From: JAYUHK01 sp043767025
GTDB taxonomy: Bacteria > Bacteroidota > Bacteroidia > Chitinophagales > Saprospiraceae
Length of the DNA stretch: 35,243 nt
Direction: 5' to 3'
Assembly (NCBI GenBank): GCA_043767025.1
Contig: JAYUHK010000051.1
Location: 1-35,243, forward strand
The notes under the pieces were generated by a model. It did not search any database and was not told the origin of the DNA. It was given only the letters and a program-made list of their open reading frames with translations. The position numbers and the translations under genes were made by a program. Positions 15,887 to 25,262 of this stretch are shown one piece after another (the stretch's first letter is position 1; each line of letters begins with the position of its first letter).

Positions 15887-16525
15887 TCAAAAATTTGGTG
15901 GGACAATATTTTTAAAATGTCCGTTCATTTTTACCCGATTCTTTAAGTTTTCTACCTCGCGCATAGTAGGGATTAGTTTGTTGAGTTGTGACAACACAAA
16001 ATGCTGTCGGTTTTCTTCGCCGATTATTTTCAACAATTCATATTCTTCTTCCAACGAAAGCCCAATGTAATGCCCTGCTGAAAAAGTTGAAAACGCAGCC
16101 AACTCGAAATTAGGGGTTTTTTGCACTCCCATCATCGAAAAAAGCTCCATCAACTTTTCAAAAATTTCTTCTTTGAGATTAAAATTTCCTACGATATCTT
16201 CCTCCTCCAACCGCTCTACATCTGCGCCCGCATAAAGTTTTCCGGGCGTTTCGTTGTAAAAATCTTGCAACACAAACCGCCCCAAAGCTTGGGTTTTGAT
16301 GTCCATTTCGCCATTGGGGTAGCGTTTTTCTATACTTAATAATTTTATTTCAGTACCTATTTCAGTTATTTTATTTTTTAAAAAACAAGGAATACCAAAA
16401 GTAGTTCTGTTTGCGTGACACTCTCTCACCAACTGGCGGTAGCGCGGCTCAAATATGTGCAAGTTTAGAAGTTCGCCCGGAAAGACGACCATTTGAAGCG
16501 GAAAAAGAGGCAAAAAATCAGTCAT
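15887..16525 (-). CDS. Stand-alone LON substrate-binding-domain protein
   Basis: From the ATG at 16525 this is a 212-aa protein with the N-terminal Lon-domain signature LPLFPLQMVVFPGELLNLHIFEPRYRQLVREC, followed by the typical FGIPCF segment and C-terminal helices. It has no AAA+ ATPase or Ser-Lys protease part, so it is not the Lon protease itself. Such single-domain proteins are common and of poorly defined role, possibly substrate recognition. A longer frame to 16582 adds an A/T-rich hydrophobic stretch without family support. It is convergent with mltG (15-bp gap) and divergent from the alpha-2-macroglobulin gene (82 bp between starts), so the two may share a control region. Confidence 0.9.
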   Translation of the reverse strand: MTDFLPLFPLQMVVFPGELLNLHIFEPRYRQLVRECHANRTTFGIPCFLKNKITEIGTEIKLLSIEKRYPNGEMDIKTQALGRFVLQDFYNETPGKLYAGADVERLEEEDIVGNFNLKEEIFEKLMELFSMMGVQKTPNFELAAFSTFSAGHYIGLSLEEEYELLKIIGEENRQHFVLSQLNKLIPTMREVENLKNRVKMNGHFKNIVPPNF

Positions 16526-16607
16526 AGTAAAAAAAAATAAAAAAATATTCGCATAAATAATATCGAACAAAAAAAAATTCATAATTTGAAGTCAAATAAC
16601 CAAATTA

Positions 16608-19600
16608 ATGAAAATCAATACTCTCAAAACATCAATTAGTGGCTTTTTGTTGCCCTTTGCACTTGCTTTGCTCACATTTTCCATTTTTCTAATCGGCTGT
16701 CGCTCCGACAAGCGCGCAAAAAAAATGTCCGACGAAATCAGCAACTATGTGTATGCGTACACGTCAGGCTCTATTTCAAAAAAAGCAAATATAAAGGTGA
16801 GCTTTACGAGCCAAATAGTATCGCACGACAAAATTGGCACCGAAGTCGAAAGTGGCATTATCAGCTTCAGCCCATCGATTCGTGGAAAAGCAGTCTGGGC
16901 AGACGACCGAACCATCACCGTAGAATCCGACAAATTGTTGCCTTCCAAAACCAATTATATCGGAAAAGTACGGCTCGACAAACTTTTCCAGAACGTCCCC
17001 AAAGAAATCAAAACCTTTGAGTTTGACTTTCGCACGCGTGAGCTTTTTATGGAAGTCGTGACCGACGGTTTGAAGACAGACGACAACAGCGATTTGAGTA
17101 AGCAAACCTACGCTGGAAAAGTTTTTACTTCGGATATCGCTGATAATCAAGCACTTGAAAAATGCTTGTTTGCCGCAGGCGGAAATAAAAATTATCCGAT
17201 TCGATGGATTCACAGCAATGACCAACTAAAACATGAGTTTTTTATTGATAATATTATTCGACAAGACAATGATTTTTCGATAAAAATTTCATGGAACGGC
17301 GACCTATTGGATATTGAATCCAAAGGCGAAACGCTGGCTTTGATACCCTCTATCAAGGATTTTACGGTCGTAGAGTTCAAAGTAATTCAACAAAAAGAGC
17401 AAAGTATTCAAGTTATTTTTTCAGACCCTTTGCTCCAAAATCAGGATTTGACGGGCAAAATACAAATCGAAGGCTACGGTGGTTTGCTCAATTATTTGAT
17501 AGACGGCAACTCGCTGCGCGTCTTTCCGTCGGGTAGATTATCGGGTAAATTGAGTGTCACGATTGCGGGAGGAATAAAAAATATTAATAATAAACTGCTG
17601 AACGAAGTCCAAAAATCTTGGACATTGAGCTTTGAAGACCAAAAGCCAGCTCTACGTTTGGCGGGACGTGGGGTGATAATTCCAAATTCGGACGGGCTCA
17701 TTTTCCCTTTTGACGCAGTGAGTTTGAACGCTGTAGATGTCGAGATTTTTAAAATTTATGGCAACAATTTACCCCAATTTCTTCAGACTAATAATTTGGA
17801 CGGCGACCAAGAACTCGAGCGGGTTGGAAAAGTCATTTTTCAGAAAAAAATTACACTCAAAGACCTCAATTCTAACGCAAAAGCGCACGAATGGACGCGC
17901 TATGGACTTGATTTGAGTAAAATAATTAAGACAGACCCCAACACGATTTATCAAGTAAGAGTTGGGTTCAAGCTGAACTATACAGATTATTATTGCAACA
18001 AAAATAACAGCAAGGAAGAGCAAAATTTGACCGCTACCGCTGCGCCATTGGACGAAAATGGAGATATTCAGAGTATTCTAAAAACCGACTATGCTTCTGA
18101 TTTTTATGAAAATTACAAGTGGAATGAGCGAGATAACCCGTGTGCTAAAGAATATTATTCGGGAGAAAGATTCATTCGCAGAAATGTTTTTGCCTCCAAT
18201 TTAGGACTGATTGTGAAGGGCGGAAAAGACAAATCTTTTTTTGTAGCGGCAGCAGACATCAAAAATGCCGAGCCACAACCGGGAACAAAATTAGAGTTTT
18301 ATGACTACCAAAATCAATTAATCACATCAACTGTGACGGGTAACGACGGAATTGCAAAGTTAGAATTGCCAAAAATACCCAACTTAATCATCGCCACCAA
18401 AGGCGACCAACGCGGTTTTATCAAACTTGCGAATGGAAATTCGTTGCAGTTGAGCCACTTCGACGTTGGCGGTGAAGAAACCCAAAAAGGAATGAAAGGC
18501 TTCATATACGGCGAGCGCGGCGTTTGGCGACCGGGCGATTCACTTTTCTTAAATTTCGTGCTGGAGGACAAAACGGGAAAATTACCGCCCGATTATCCGA
18601 TTTCTTTTGAAGTAAGCGACCCGCGCGGACAAATTCAGTACCGAATTACGACGACTTACAACGTAAATAATGTGTATCCAATTCATTTTGTGACACAAAA
18701 CGAAGCCTTGACTGGCAACTGGACGGCGAAAGTGAAAGCGGGCGGCGCAGCTTTTACTAAAATATTGAAAATAGAAACCGTAAAACCCAATCGAATTAAA
18801 CTTAATCTGAACTTTGGTAAGGAAAAACTTTTAGCTGCGGACAATAAACTGAACGTCAATCTGCACGCCGAATGGCTGACAGGTGCGCCAGCAGCCAACC
18901 TCACCGCCAAAGTAGAAGCCCAAATAAAACCAGTGCCGACAACTTTCAAAAATTACGAAGGGTACGTTTTTGACGACCCAACTCGCAGTTTCAGCTCCGA
19001 GCCGCGAGTTTTATTCGATGGAAGCCTCGACGGGACTGGAAATGCCGTCGTAAAATCCACGCTCAACACCAACAATATGGCGGCTGGTTTTTTGAGGGTA
19101 GATTTTAAAGTTAGAGTTTTTGAAAAAGGAGGCGACGCTAACGTGGATAATGTTTCGATGGATTTCAGCCCCTACCCTTCTTATGTAGGGATTCAGCTAA
19201 AAAATGCAGTCACAGAAGGCAAATCTGCCGAAGTCGGAAAAGAGGACGAAACCATGCTTTTGTTGGTAGATGAGTTGGGTAATCCGTTGAAAAACAGGAC
19301 TTTACAACTAAATATTTTTAAAACACAATGGCGTTGGTGGTGGGACGAAAGCGCAGATAGCGGCACAAACTATAACAGCAGCTCCAACCTGCAAGCCGTC
19401 CAACAAGCTACCGTCACGACTGATGCAAACGGAAAAGCAACTTGGAAATTTACGCTCAAAGAATGGGGAAGATACTTGGTTCGCGCCTCCGATGCCGAAG
19501 GCAAACACAGCACTGCAAAATATTATTATGCAGGCAGCCCCAATGGAAACTCCGACGATTTTTATAACCAAGAGAGCGACGAAATCACACAATCTGGCGG

Positions 19601-22241
19601 CAACGGACCTACCAAATTGGCTATCAAATCCGACAAAGCAAGTTATAAATCGGGCGAAACGGTAGTTATCCAGTTACCCGAAATTGGAGAAGGAAAAGTT
19701 TTGATTTCACTCGAAAACGGAACAAAAGTGTTAGATGCCTACTGGAAAGACGCGAGCAATGGCAAAAATACTTTCAAATTTACGGCAAGAAGTGACATGG
19801 CTCCGACCATTTATGTCCACGTTACGCTCCTCCAACCTCATGCGCAGGTCAAAAATGATTTGCCGATTCGACTCTACGGCGTAGTCCCGATAAGCGTGGA
19901 AGAACCCAGAACTCGCCTAACTCCGACCCTCGATATGCCCAATGTGCTGAAACCGAATGAAAAAATTACGCTTCAAATTGCCGAAAAGGACAGCCGCGCA
20001 ATGGCGTACACGATAGACGTGGTAGATGAAGGCTTACTCGATTTGACACGTCACAAAACACCCAATCCTTGGAATTCGTTTTACGCTCGCGAAGCACTCG
20101 GAGTAAAAACTTGGGACATTTACGACTACGTCTTGGGGGCTTACGGCGGCGAGTTGGAACGCCTTTTGAGCATCGGCGGCGACGCTTACAATCTGAAAGC
20201 AAAATCAGACCGAAAAGCCAACCGTTTCAAACCTGTGGTGCTGCATTTGGGTCCATTTTTTCTTGAAAAAGGAAAAAAAGCGCGTCACGAAATCACCATT
20301 CCTAACTATGTTGGCTCTGTCCGCACGATGGTCGTTGCCTCCGATAAAGGCGCGTATGGCGCAGCAGAAAAAACTACCGCAGTCCGAAAAGCCTTGATGA
20401 TAATGCCCACCCTACCGCGAGTTTTGAGTCCGGGCGAAGAGTTGAATTTGCCGATTAGCGTTTTTGCGATGGAAAATAAAATAAAAGACGCAACTGTAAC
20501 GGTGCAAGATATGAGCGATTTAGTGACATGGAAAAATACAAACCAAAGCGTAAAATTTGCTCAAATCGGCGACCAAAATGTCAATTTTTTTATGAAAATA
20601 AAAGAAACACAAGGCGTGGCTAAATTCAAAATAATTGCAAAAGGCGGCGGAGAAATTACCGAAGAAAACATCGAGGTAGAAGTCCGAAACCCGAATCCTT
20701 TCCTTACCAATATTCTCTCTGAAAATATAGAAGCAGGCAAAAGTTGGGCAAAAACCTTCAGTCCCGTAGGCATGAAAGGCAGCAATAAAGCGACTTTGGA
20801 GGTTTCTACGCTACCGCCGCTCAATCTGACTTCGCGCCTCCAATACCTTATCCAATATCCGCACGGCTGCGTGGAGCAAACGACTTCGGCAGCGTTTCCA
20901 CAGCTTTTTTTGAATAAATTATTAAAAATTGACGAGCAGAAAAAGAAGGAAATTACCCAAAATGTGACAGCGGCTATCGATAAATTACGGAGTTTTCAGA
21001 CAGACGCTGGCGGCTTCGGCTATTGGAGAGGCGAGCAACAAGCAAGCCACTGGGGGACAAACTATGCAGGGCATTTTCTGCTCGAAGCCCGAAACTTGGG
21101 CTATGCTATCCCCCCAAATATGTTGGAAAGATTTTTGAAATACCAACAAAAAACTGCCCAAAAATGGGACGGAACATTGGAAGACGCTGGCTGGAATGTC
21201 GAAAATCACGACCTCACGCAAGCCTATCGCCTCTACACATTAGCACTCGCCAAACAGCCCGAACTCGGAGCAATGAACCGCTTGCGGGAGCAAAAAAAAG
21301 TAGGGATAGCTACTAAATGGCGTTTGGCTGCCGCCTACGCACTATCGGGAAAGTTGGAAATCGCACGCGAAATAATTACAAATTTATCAACTTCTGTGAC
21401 AAATTATTCCGAAATGAGTTACTCCTACGGCTCCGACGAAAGGGACGAAGCAATGATACTCGAAACACAATTATTGTTAGGAAATAAAAAATCTGCAGGC
21501 GACATACTTCAGCAACTCGCCCCAAAATTAGCCTCCGATGAATGGTTCAGCACCCAAACCGTTGCTTACTCCCTGCTGGCTATCGGAAAATTTGTAGGCG
21601 ACTCAAAGTTAGATGCCAAATGTTCTTTTAGCTACCAGTTAGGGACTGGACAATTTGTCGATGTAAGCTGCAGCAACCCAATAATGTTGATTGATATTCC
21701 GATAGAGTCAAATAATATTCGTAAAATAAACGTAAAAAATACAGGAAACGGAATTTTATTCTCTCGCTTGATTTTGAGCGGACAGCCTTTGGTGGGCGAC
21801 CAAACATCGGCAAGCCGAAATTTGGCAATGGAAGTTACTTATAAAACTCCAACAGGACAAAAATTAGACCCCAATTCACTGCCACAAAATAAGGATTTTA
21901 TAGCCGAAGTGACCGTACAAAATAACGGTATCAGAGGAATAGATTATAAAGAAATGGCGCTGACCCAAGTTTTTCCTTCGGGTTGGGAAATTCACAATCC
22001 GAGAATGAGCAGCGTGCAAGGAGCTACAAATTCCTCAACGCCAACTTACCAAGACATCAGAGATGACAGAGTTTGCACTTATTTCAATTTACCAAAAGGC
22101 GCAAAACAGACCTATCGAGTGCTGCTCAATGCGGCATACATCGGAAAATATTACCTCCCAACCACCGTTTGCGAAGCCATGTACGACAACTCGATTCATG
22201 CACATTCGCCGGGCAGTTGGGTAAATGTGGTAGCTAAATAA
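16608..22241 (+). CDS. Bacterial alpha-2-macroglobulin lipoprotein with thioester
   Basis: This 1877-aa lipoprotein has a signal peptide ending in FLIG-C31, then a run of macroglobulin (MG) domains, with an MG-like segment recognisable around GFIYGERGVWRPGDSL. The thioester domain follows: YPHGCVEQTTSAAFPQ holds the CxEQ motif (C1421, Q1424), and GGFGYWRGEQQASHWGTNYAG is the usual alpha/alpha-barrel part. Alpha-2-macroglobulins trap attacking proteases by cleavage of a bait region and covalent thioester capture in the periplasm. The motif is intact, so it is predicted to be active. Bacterial family members are often encoded next to pbpC (penicillin-binding protein 1C); no pbpC is present on either side here. 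A GNAT gene follows after about 21 bp. Confidence 0.94.
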   Translation: MKINTLKTSISGFLLPFALALLTFSIFLIGCRSDKRAKKMSDEISNYVYAYTSGSISKKANIKVSFTSQIVSHDKIGTEVESGIISFSPSIRGKAVWADDRTITVESDKLLPSKTNYIGKVRLDKLFQNVPKEIKTFEFDFRTRELFMEVVTDGLKTDDNSDLSKQTYAGKVFTSDIADNQALEKCLFAAGGNKNYPIRWIHSNDQLKHEFFIDNIIRQDNDFSIKISWNGDLLDIESKGETLALIPSIKDFTVVEFKVIQQKEQSIQVIFSDPLLQNQDLTGKIQIEGYGGLLNYLIDGNSLRVFPSGRLSGKLSVTIAGGIKNINNKLLNEVQKSWTLSFEDQKPALRLAGRGVIIPNSDGLIFPFDAVSLNAVDVEIFKIYGNNLPQFLQTNNLDGDQELERVGKVIFQKKITLKDLNSNAKAHEWTRYGLDLSKIIKTDPNTIYQVRVGFKLNYTDYYCNKNNSKEEQNLTATAAPLDENGDIQSILKTDYASDFYENYKWNERDNPCAKEYYSGERFIRRNVFASNLGLIVKGGKDKSFFVAAADIKNAEPQPGTKLEFYDYQNQLITSTVTGNDGIAKLELPKIPNLIIATKGDQRGFIKLANGNSLQLSHFDVGGEETQKGMKGFIYGERGVWRPGDSLFLNFVLEDKTGKLPPDYPISFEVSDPRGQIQYRITTTYNVNNVYPIHFVTQNEALTGNWTAKVKAGGAAFTKILKIETVKPNRIKLNLNFGKEKLLAADNKLNVNLHAEWLTGAPAANLTAKVEAQIKPVPTTFKNYEGYVFDDPTRSFSSEPRVLFDGSLDGTGNAVVKSTLNTNNMAAGFLRVDFKVRVFEKGGDANVDNVSMDFSPYPSYVGIQLKNAVTEGKSAEVGKEDETMLLLVDELGNPLKNRTLQLNIFKTQWRWWWDESADSGTNYNSSSNLQAVQQATVTTDANGKATWKFTLKEWGRYLVRASDAEGKHSTAKYYYAGSPNGNSDDFYNQESDEITQSGGNGPTKLAIKSDKASYKSGETVVIQLPEIGEGKVLISLENGTKVLDAYWKDASNGKNTFKFTARSDMAPTIYVHVTLLQPHAQVKNDLPIRLYGVVPISVEEPRTRLTPTLDMPNVLKPNEKITLQIAEKDSRAMAYTIDVVDEGLLDLTRHKTPNPWNSFYAREALGVKTWDIYDYVLGAYGGELERLLSIGGDAYNLKAKSDRKANRFKPVVLHLGPFFLEKGKKARHEITIPNYVGSVRTMVVASDKGAYGAAEKTTAVRKALMIMPTLPRVLSPGEELNLPISVFAMENKIKDATVTVQDMSDLVTWKNTNQSVKFAQIGDQNVNFFMKIKETQGVAKFKIIAKGGGEITEENIEVEVRNPNPFLTNILSENIEAGKSWAKTFSPVGMKGSNKATLEVSTLPPLNLTSRLQYLIQYPHGCVEQTTSAAFPQLFLNKLLKIDEQKKKEITQNVTAAIDKLRSFQTDAGGFGYWRGEQQASHWGTNYAGHFLLEARNLGYAIPPNMLERFLKYQQKTAQKWDGTLEDAGWNVENHDLTQAYRLYTLALAKQPELGAMNRLREQKKVGIATKWRLAAAYALSGKLEIAREIITNLSTSVTNYSEMSYSYGSDERDEAMILETQLLLGNKKSAGDILQQLAPKLASDEWFSTQTVAYSLLAIGKFVGDSKLDAKCSFSYQLGTGQFVDVSCSNPIMLIDIPIESNNIRKINVKNTGNGILFSRLILSGQPLVGDQTSASRNLAMEVTYKTPTGQKLDPNSLPQNKDFIAEVTVQNNGIRGIDYKEMALTQVFPSGWEIHNPRMSSVQGATNSSTPTYQDIRDDRVCTYFNLPKGAKQTYRVLLNAAYIGKYYLPTTVCEAMYDNSIHAHSPGSWVNVVAK

Positions 22242-22262
22242 ATTTAAAAAATTGTGAAAAAT

Positions 22263-22721
22263 ATGAAAATTGTGACTTTTGATGAAAGTTTTCAGAAAGA
22301 TTTTAAAATACTCAATGAAGAATGGATAGTAGAGTACTTTTACATCGAAGAAAATGACAAAAAAGCACTTGATTATCCACAACAAAATATTATCGAAAAA
22401 GGAGGATTTATACGCTTGGCAGAGTTGGACGGCGAAATAGTAGGAACTTGTGCGTTAATAAAAGTGTCAGAAACAGTCTATGAACTCGCTAAAATGGGTG
22501 TCACAAAAAAGGCGCGAGGAAAAAAAATTGGCGACAGATTGATGGCTGCTATGTTGCAAATAGCAAGAGAACAGAATTGCAAAAAAGTCCTTATTTATAC
22601 CAATTCGGTGCTAACGCCAGCTATCAAACTCTACGAAAAATACGGCTTCCAGCACGTTGATATGAAAGAAGAAAAAAATTATTATGCCCGAGGCGATGTA
22701 AAAATGGAACTTGATTTATGA
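22263..22721 (+). CDS. GNAT-family N-acetyltransferase
   Basis: This protein is 152 aa from the ATG at 22263; a GTG three codons upstream (22254) is an alternative. Acetyl-CoA motif A reads GVTKKARGKKIGDRLMAAML, with R-G-K-K-I-G fitting the R/Q-x-x-G-x-G/A consensus, preceded by a strand containing ELAKMGV. Motif B is IKLYEKYGFQHV. The family transfers acetyl from acetyl-CoA to amines; the acceptor is unknown. It follows the alpha-2-macroglobulin closely and may share its transcript. Its last 6 coding bases overlap the end of pdxJ on the other strand. Confidence 0.9.
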   Translation: MKIVTFDESFQKDFKILNEEWIVEYFYIEENDKKALDYPQQNIIEKGGFIRLAELDGEIVGTCALIKVSETVYELAKMGVTKKARGKKIGDRLMAAMLQIAREQNCKKVLIYTNSVLTPAIKLYEKYGFQHVDMKEEKNYYARGDVKMELDL

Positions 22722-23432
22722 GTTCAATTCTTTCAGATAAAGCTGAATGGTGTTGTGAAGTCCGAAATAAAGCGCGTCACAAATAATGGCATGACCAATC
22801 GAAACTTCTAACAAGCCAGAAATATTTTGTTGGTAAAATTTTAAGTTTTCTAAATTCAAATCGTGTCCTGCATTGATGCCCAAACCGAGTTCGTTTGCCA
22901 ATTTTGCGCAACGTGTGTGCGGCTCGATCGCTTGGAGTTTGTCAGACTGAAATTGCTGTGCGTATTTGCCCGTATAAAATTCGATGCGGTCGGCACCGAC
23001 ATTTTTTGCGCCTTCGACAAACTGCTCTACGGGGTCTAAAAACAGCGAAACACGGATATTTTGCTCATGAAGTTGAGCGATAATTTTTTTAAGAAAATCG
23101 GCATTTGTGACAGTGTTCCAGCCACCATCAGAAGTAAGAGCATCGGGTGCGTCTGGAACTAAAGTACATTGATGAGGTCTATTTTTTAGTACCAATTCGA
23201 TAAAATCTGGCGTGGGATTTCCTTCGATATTCAATTCGGTGCGAACCAATTCTTTCAAAATTGGGACATCTGCATACCGGATATGCCGCTCGTCAGGGCG
23301 CGGGTGCACCGTAATTCCCTGCGCGCCAAAACGCTCACAGTCTTCGGCAACTTGAAAAAGATTAGGAATATCGCCGCCGCGTGCGTTGCGAAGTGTGGCT
23401 ATCTTGTTGATATTGACGCTCAATTTGGTCAT
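22716..23432 (-). CDS. pdxJ: Pyridoxine 5'-phosphate synthase
   Basis: From the ATG at 23432 this is a 238-aa TIM-barrel enzyme (243 in E. coli). It condenses 1-deoxyxylulose 5-phosphate with 3-amino-2-oxopropyl phosphate to pyridoxine 5'-phosphate. The family start KLSVNINKIATLRNARGGD and the motifs ITVHPRPDERHI, CTLVPDAPD, EFYTG and GLGINAGHDLN are present. An in-frame extension to 23471 is A/T-rich and not conserved. Its stop overlaps the convergent GNAT gene by 6 bp. It is divergent from the CPBP gene with only 43 bp between the two starts. Confidence 0.97.
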   Translation of the reverse strand: MTKLSVNINKIATLRNARGGDIPNLFQVAEDCERFGAQGITVHPRPDERHIRYADVPILKELVRTELNIEGNPTPDFIELVLKNRPHQCTLVPDAPDALTSDGGWNTVTNADFLKKIIAQLHEQNIRVSLFLDPVEQFVEGAKNVGADRIEFYTGKYAQQFQSDKLQAIEPHTRCAKLANELGLGINAGHDLNLENLKFYQQNISGLLEVSIGHAIICDALYFGLHNTIQLYLKELNS

Positions 23433-23459
23433 AGTCGATGTAAATTTTAAAAAGTAATA

Positions 23460-23467
23460 CAAAAATA
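23460..23467 (-). promoter_or_regulatory. Probable -7 element for pdxJ
   Basis: Read on the minus strand, 23467-23460 is TATTTTTG, matching TAnnTTTG. Transcription would start about 23454, leaving a leader of about 22 bases before the ATG at 23432. No well-spaced -33 TTTG was found; that region lies in the N-terminal codons of the divergent CPBP gene. Confidence 0.4.
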
Positions 23468-23475
23468 ACAAAATA

Positions 23476-24414
23476 ATGTTTTACGAAAGTAAAAAATTTG
23501 GTTTAAATATTTTGCAAGTAGAAGAAAAATTTTCTGCCACCCAGCTTTTAATGCTATTGCTGGGCGCAATTTGCGCAGGTGCTATGTTTGGAATTTTAGC
23601 CATACAAGGAGTAGGTTTTGTTTTTGGAAAAAATGTCACAATAACGAATGAAATTTCATTTTATGGCAGCGAAATAAATAGAAATTTTACCAGATTTATC
23701 CTCCTAATTAATCATTTGACAATGTTCTGCTTGCCTGTCATTTTATTGGCAGGATTTATATTTTCATCTGCTTGGAGCGAATATTTAGGCTTAAAGATAG
23801 TACCAAAAATAAAATATATGTTGCTCGGCGTGTTGCTTATTTTGTCCTCTTTTCCGATGATACAACTTATTTATGCTCTCAATCAACAAATAATATTACC
23901 CGATTGGATAAAAACTATAGAGGACAATACAGACGAAGCAATCAAAGGACTGCTCCAGTGCGATTCTGTTTATGAACTGATTATCAACATATTAGTCATC
24001 GGATTGATACCAGCCATCGGAGAGGAAATGATATTTCGTGGGTGGATACAGCGACAAATTACTCGCTTGGTGCGTCAGCAAAGTACGTCTATTTGGCTTT
24101 CTGCAATTATTTTCAGTGCTATACATTTTCAGTTTTCTGGCTTTTTTCCACGCATGATTTTGGGTGCGCTGCTGGGTTATTTATACTATTGGACAGGCAA
24201 CTTGTGGGTTGCTATTTTTGCTCATTTTGCTAACAATTCTGCGCAGTTGCTGGCTCATTATTTTTTTGGAGAGCAATTCGATAGCTTCGACAAAAGCACA
24301 TCACAAATACCAATTATTATTTATTTTTTATCTTTTACTATTTTCGCTTTCGTCGCACATTTTTTTTACAAAGACCATCTTGAAAATATCAAACAAAAAA
24401 CAACAAAATTATGA
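23476..24414 (+). CDS. CPBP-family intramembrane metalloprotease
   Basis: This 312-aa membrane protein has the three motifs of the CPBP (Abi/CAAX-protease-like) family: EEMIFRG with paired glutamates E183 and E184 and R188, then FSAIHFQ, then AHFANN. Several hydrophobic segments surround them. Eukaryotic relatives cleave prenylated proteins; bacterial ones act on small membrane proteins or bacteriocin-type peptides, and the substrate here is unknown. Its stop overlaps the cdsA start as ATGA, so the two are translationally coupled. That coupling suggests a housekeeping envelope role rather than bacteriocin immunity, since no bacteriocin gene is nearby. Confidence 0.9.
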   Translation: MFYESKKFGLNILQVEEKFSATQLLMLLLGAICAGAMFGILAIQGVGFVFGKNVTITNEISFYGSEINRNFTRFILLINHLTMFCLPVILLAGFIFSSAWSEYLGLKIVPKIKYMLLGVLLILSSFPMIQLIYALNQQIILPDWIKTIEDNTDEAIKGLLQCDSVYELIINILVIGLIPAIGEEMIFRGWIQRQITRLVRQQSTSIWLSAIIFSAIHFQFSGFFPRMILGALLGYLYYWTGNLWVAIFAHFANNSAQLLAHYFFGEQFDSFDKSTSQIPIIIYFLSFTIFAFVAHFFYKDHLENIKQKTTKL

Positions 24415-25250
24415 AGGAAGGAATGGCTCAACGGGGAATAACAGGCGCATTTTTTGTAATCGTCATGTTAGGAGGCTTATATGGCGGCAAATATTCTTTT
24501 GTATTTTTATTTGCAGTTGTGACAGGGCTTTGCTTATGGGAATTTCTTTCTCTGACGCTCGAAAAAGATGATATCAACTATTTTACACGCAAAATTTTTG
24601 GTTTAGTCTTCGGAATGTTGCCTTTCGTTTTCATATCTATTGTCCAACTAAATGCCATTCAAAACCCACATGATTATGTACCTTTGCTGGCGATTTTATT
24701 TTTTCCTTTTATGTTTTTATCCTTTATTATCGAACTTTTTACCAATTCTAAAAGTCCGTTCAGTAATATTGGGGTCGTTATATTAGGCATGGCTTATATC
24801 GGAATCCCATTTGCATTATTGAGTTTCATCGCTTTTGAAGGTGACTATTTTTATGCAAATACCATTTTTGGATTGCTTACAATGACTTGGGCGAATGATA
24901 CTGGAGCTTATTTAGTCGGCTCAAAATACGGCAAAAACAAGCTATTTGCTCGAATATCGCCTAAAAAAACTTGGGAGGGAACATTAGGCGGTGTCGCCGT
25001 CACACTTTTATTTGCGTTACTGTACGGATATTTTTTTAGGGAACTCACTATCTCCAATTGGTTGGTCTTGGGTTTGATAGTTTCGATTTTTGGTTCTATC
25101 GGAGATTTGGTGGAGTCTATGCTCAAACGAAGTTTGGACATCAAAGATTCTGGCTCGCTGCTTCCCGGTCACGGCGGGTTTTTGGATAGGTTTGATGCCT
25201 TCATTTTTCTAATTCCTTTCGCTTCGGCGTATATTTTGTGGGTACGATAA
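24411..25250 (+). CDS. cdsA: Phosphatidate cytidylyltransferase (CDP-diglyceride synthase)
   Basis: This 279-aa inner-membrane enzyme makes CDP-diacylglycerol from phosphatidate and CTP, the branch point of phospholipid synthesis. Hydrophobic segments fill the N-terminal two-thirds. The family signature lies near the C-terminus: SKYGKNKLFARISPKKTWEG, then SIFGSIGDLVESMLKRSLDI, then KDSGSLLPGHGGFLDRFDA, complete with the conserved K-R, K-D and H-G-G-x-x-D-R residues. The ATG at 24411 overlaps the CPBP stop (ATGA); an internal ATG at 24423 is an alternative start. A secreted GH27 gene follows after 12 bp. Confidence 0.97.
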   Translation: MKEGMAQRGITGAFFVIVMLGGLYGGKYSFVFLFAVVTGLCLWEFLSLTLEKDDINYFTRKIFGLVFGMLPFVFISIVQLNAIQNPHDYVPLLAILFFPFMFLSFIIELFTNSKSPFSNIGVVILGMAYIGIPFALLSFIAFEGDYFYANTIFGLLTMTWANDTGAYLVGSKYGKNKLFARISPKKTWEGTLGGVAVTLLFALLYGYFFRELTISNWLVLGLIVSIFGSIGDLVESMLKRSLDIKDSGSLLPGHGGFLDRFDAFIFLIPFASAYILWVR

Positions 25251-25262
25251 ATATTTAATTTT

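Noticed and set aside
14866..23119. Identical 15-mer TTTGTGACAGTGTTC at 14866 and 23105
   Set aside because: A 15-base repeat is expected about once by chance in this length, and the two lie in unrelated genes in different strands and frames.
23476..24414. CPBP protease as part of a bacteriocin or immunity cluster
   Set aside because: No bacteriocin precursor or transporter is nearby, and the gene is translationally coupled to cdsA.
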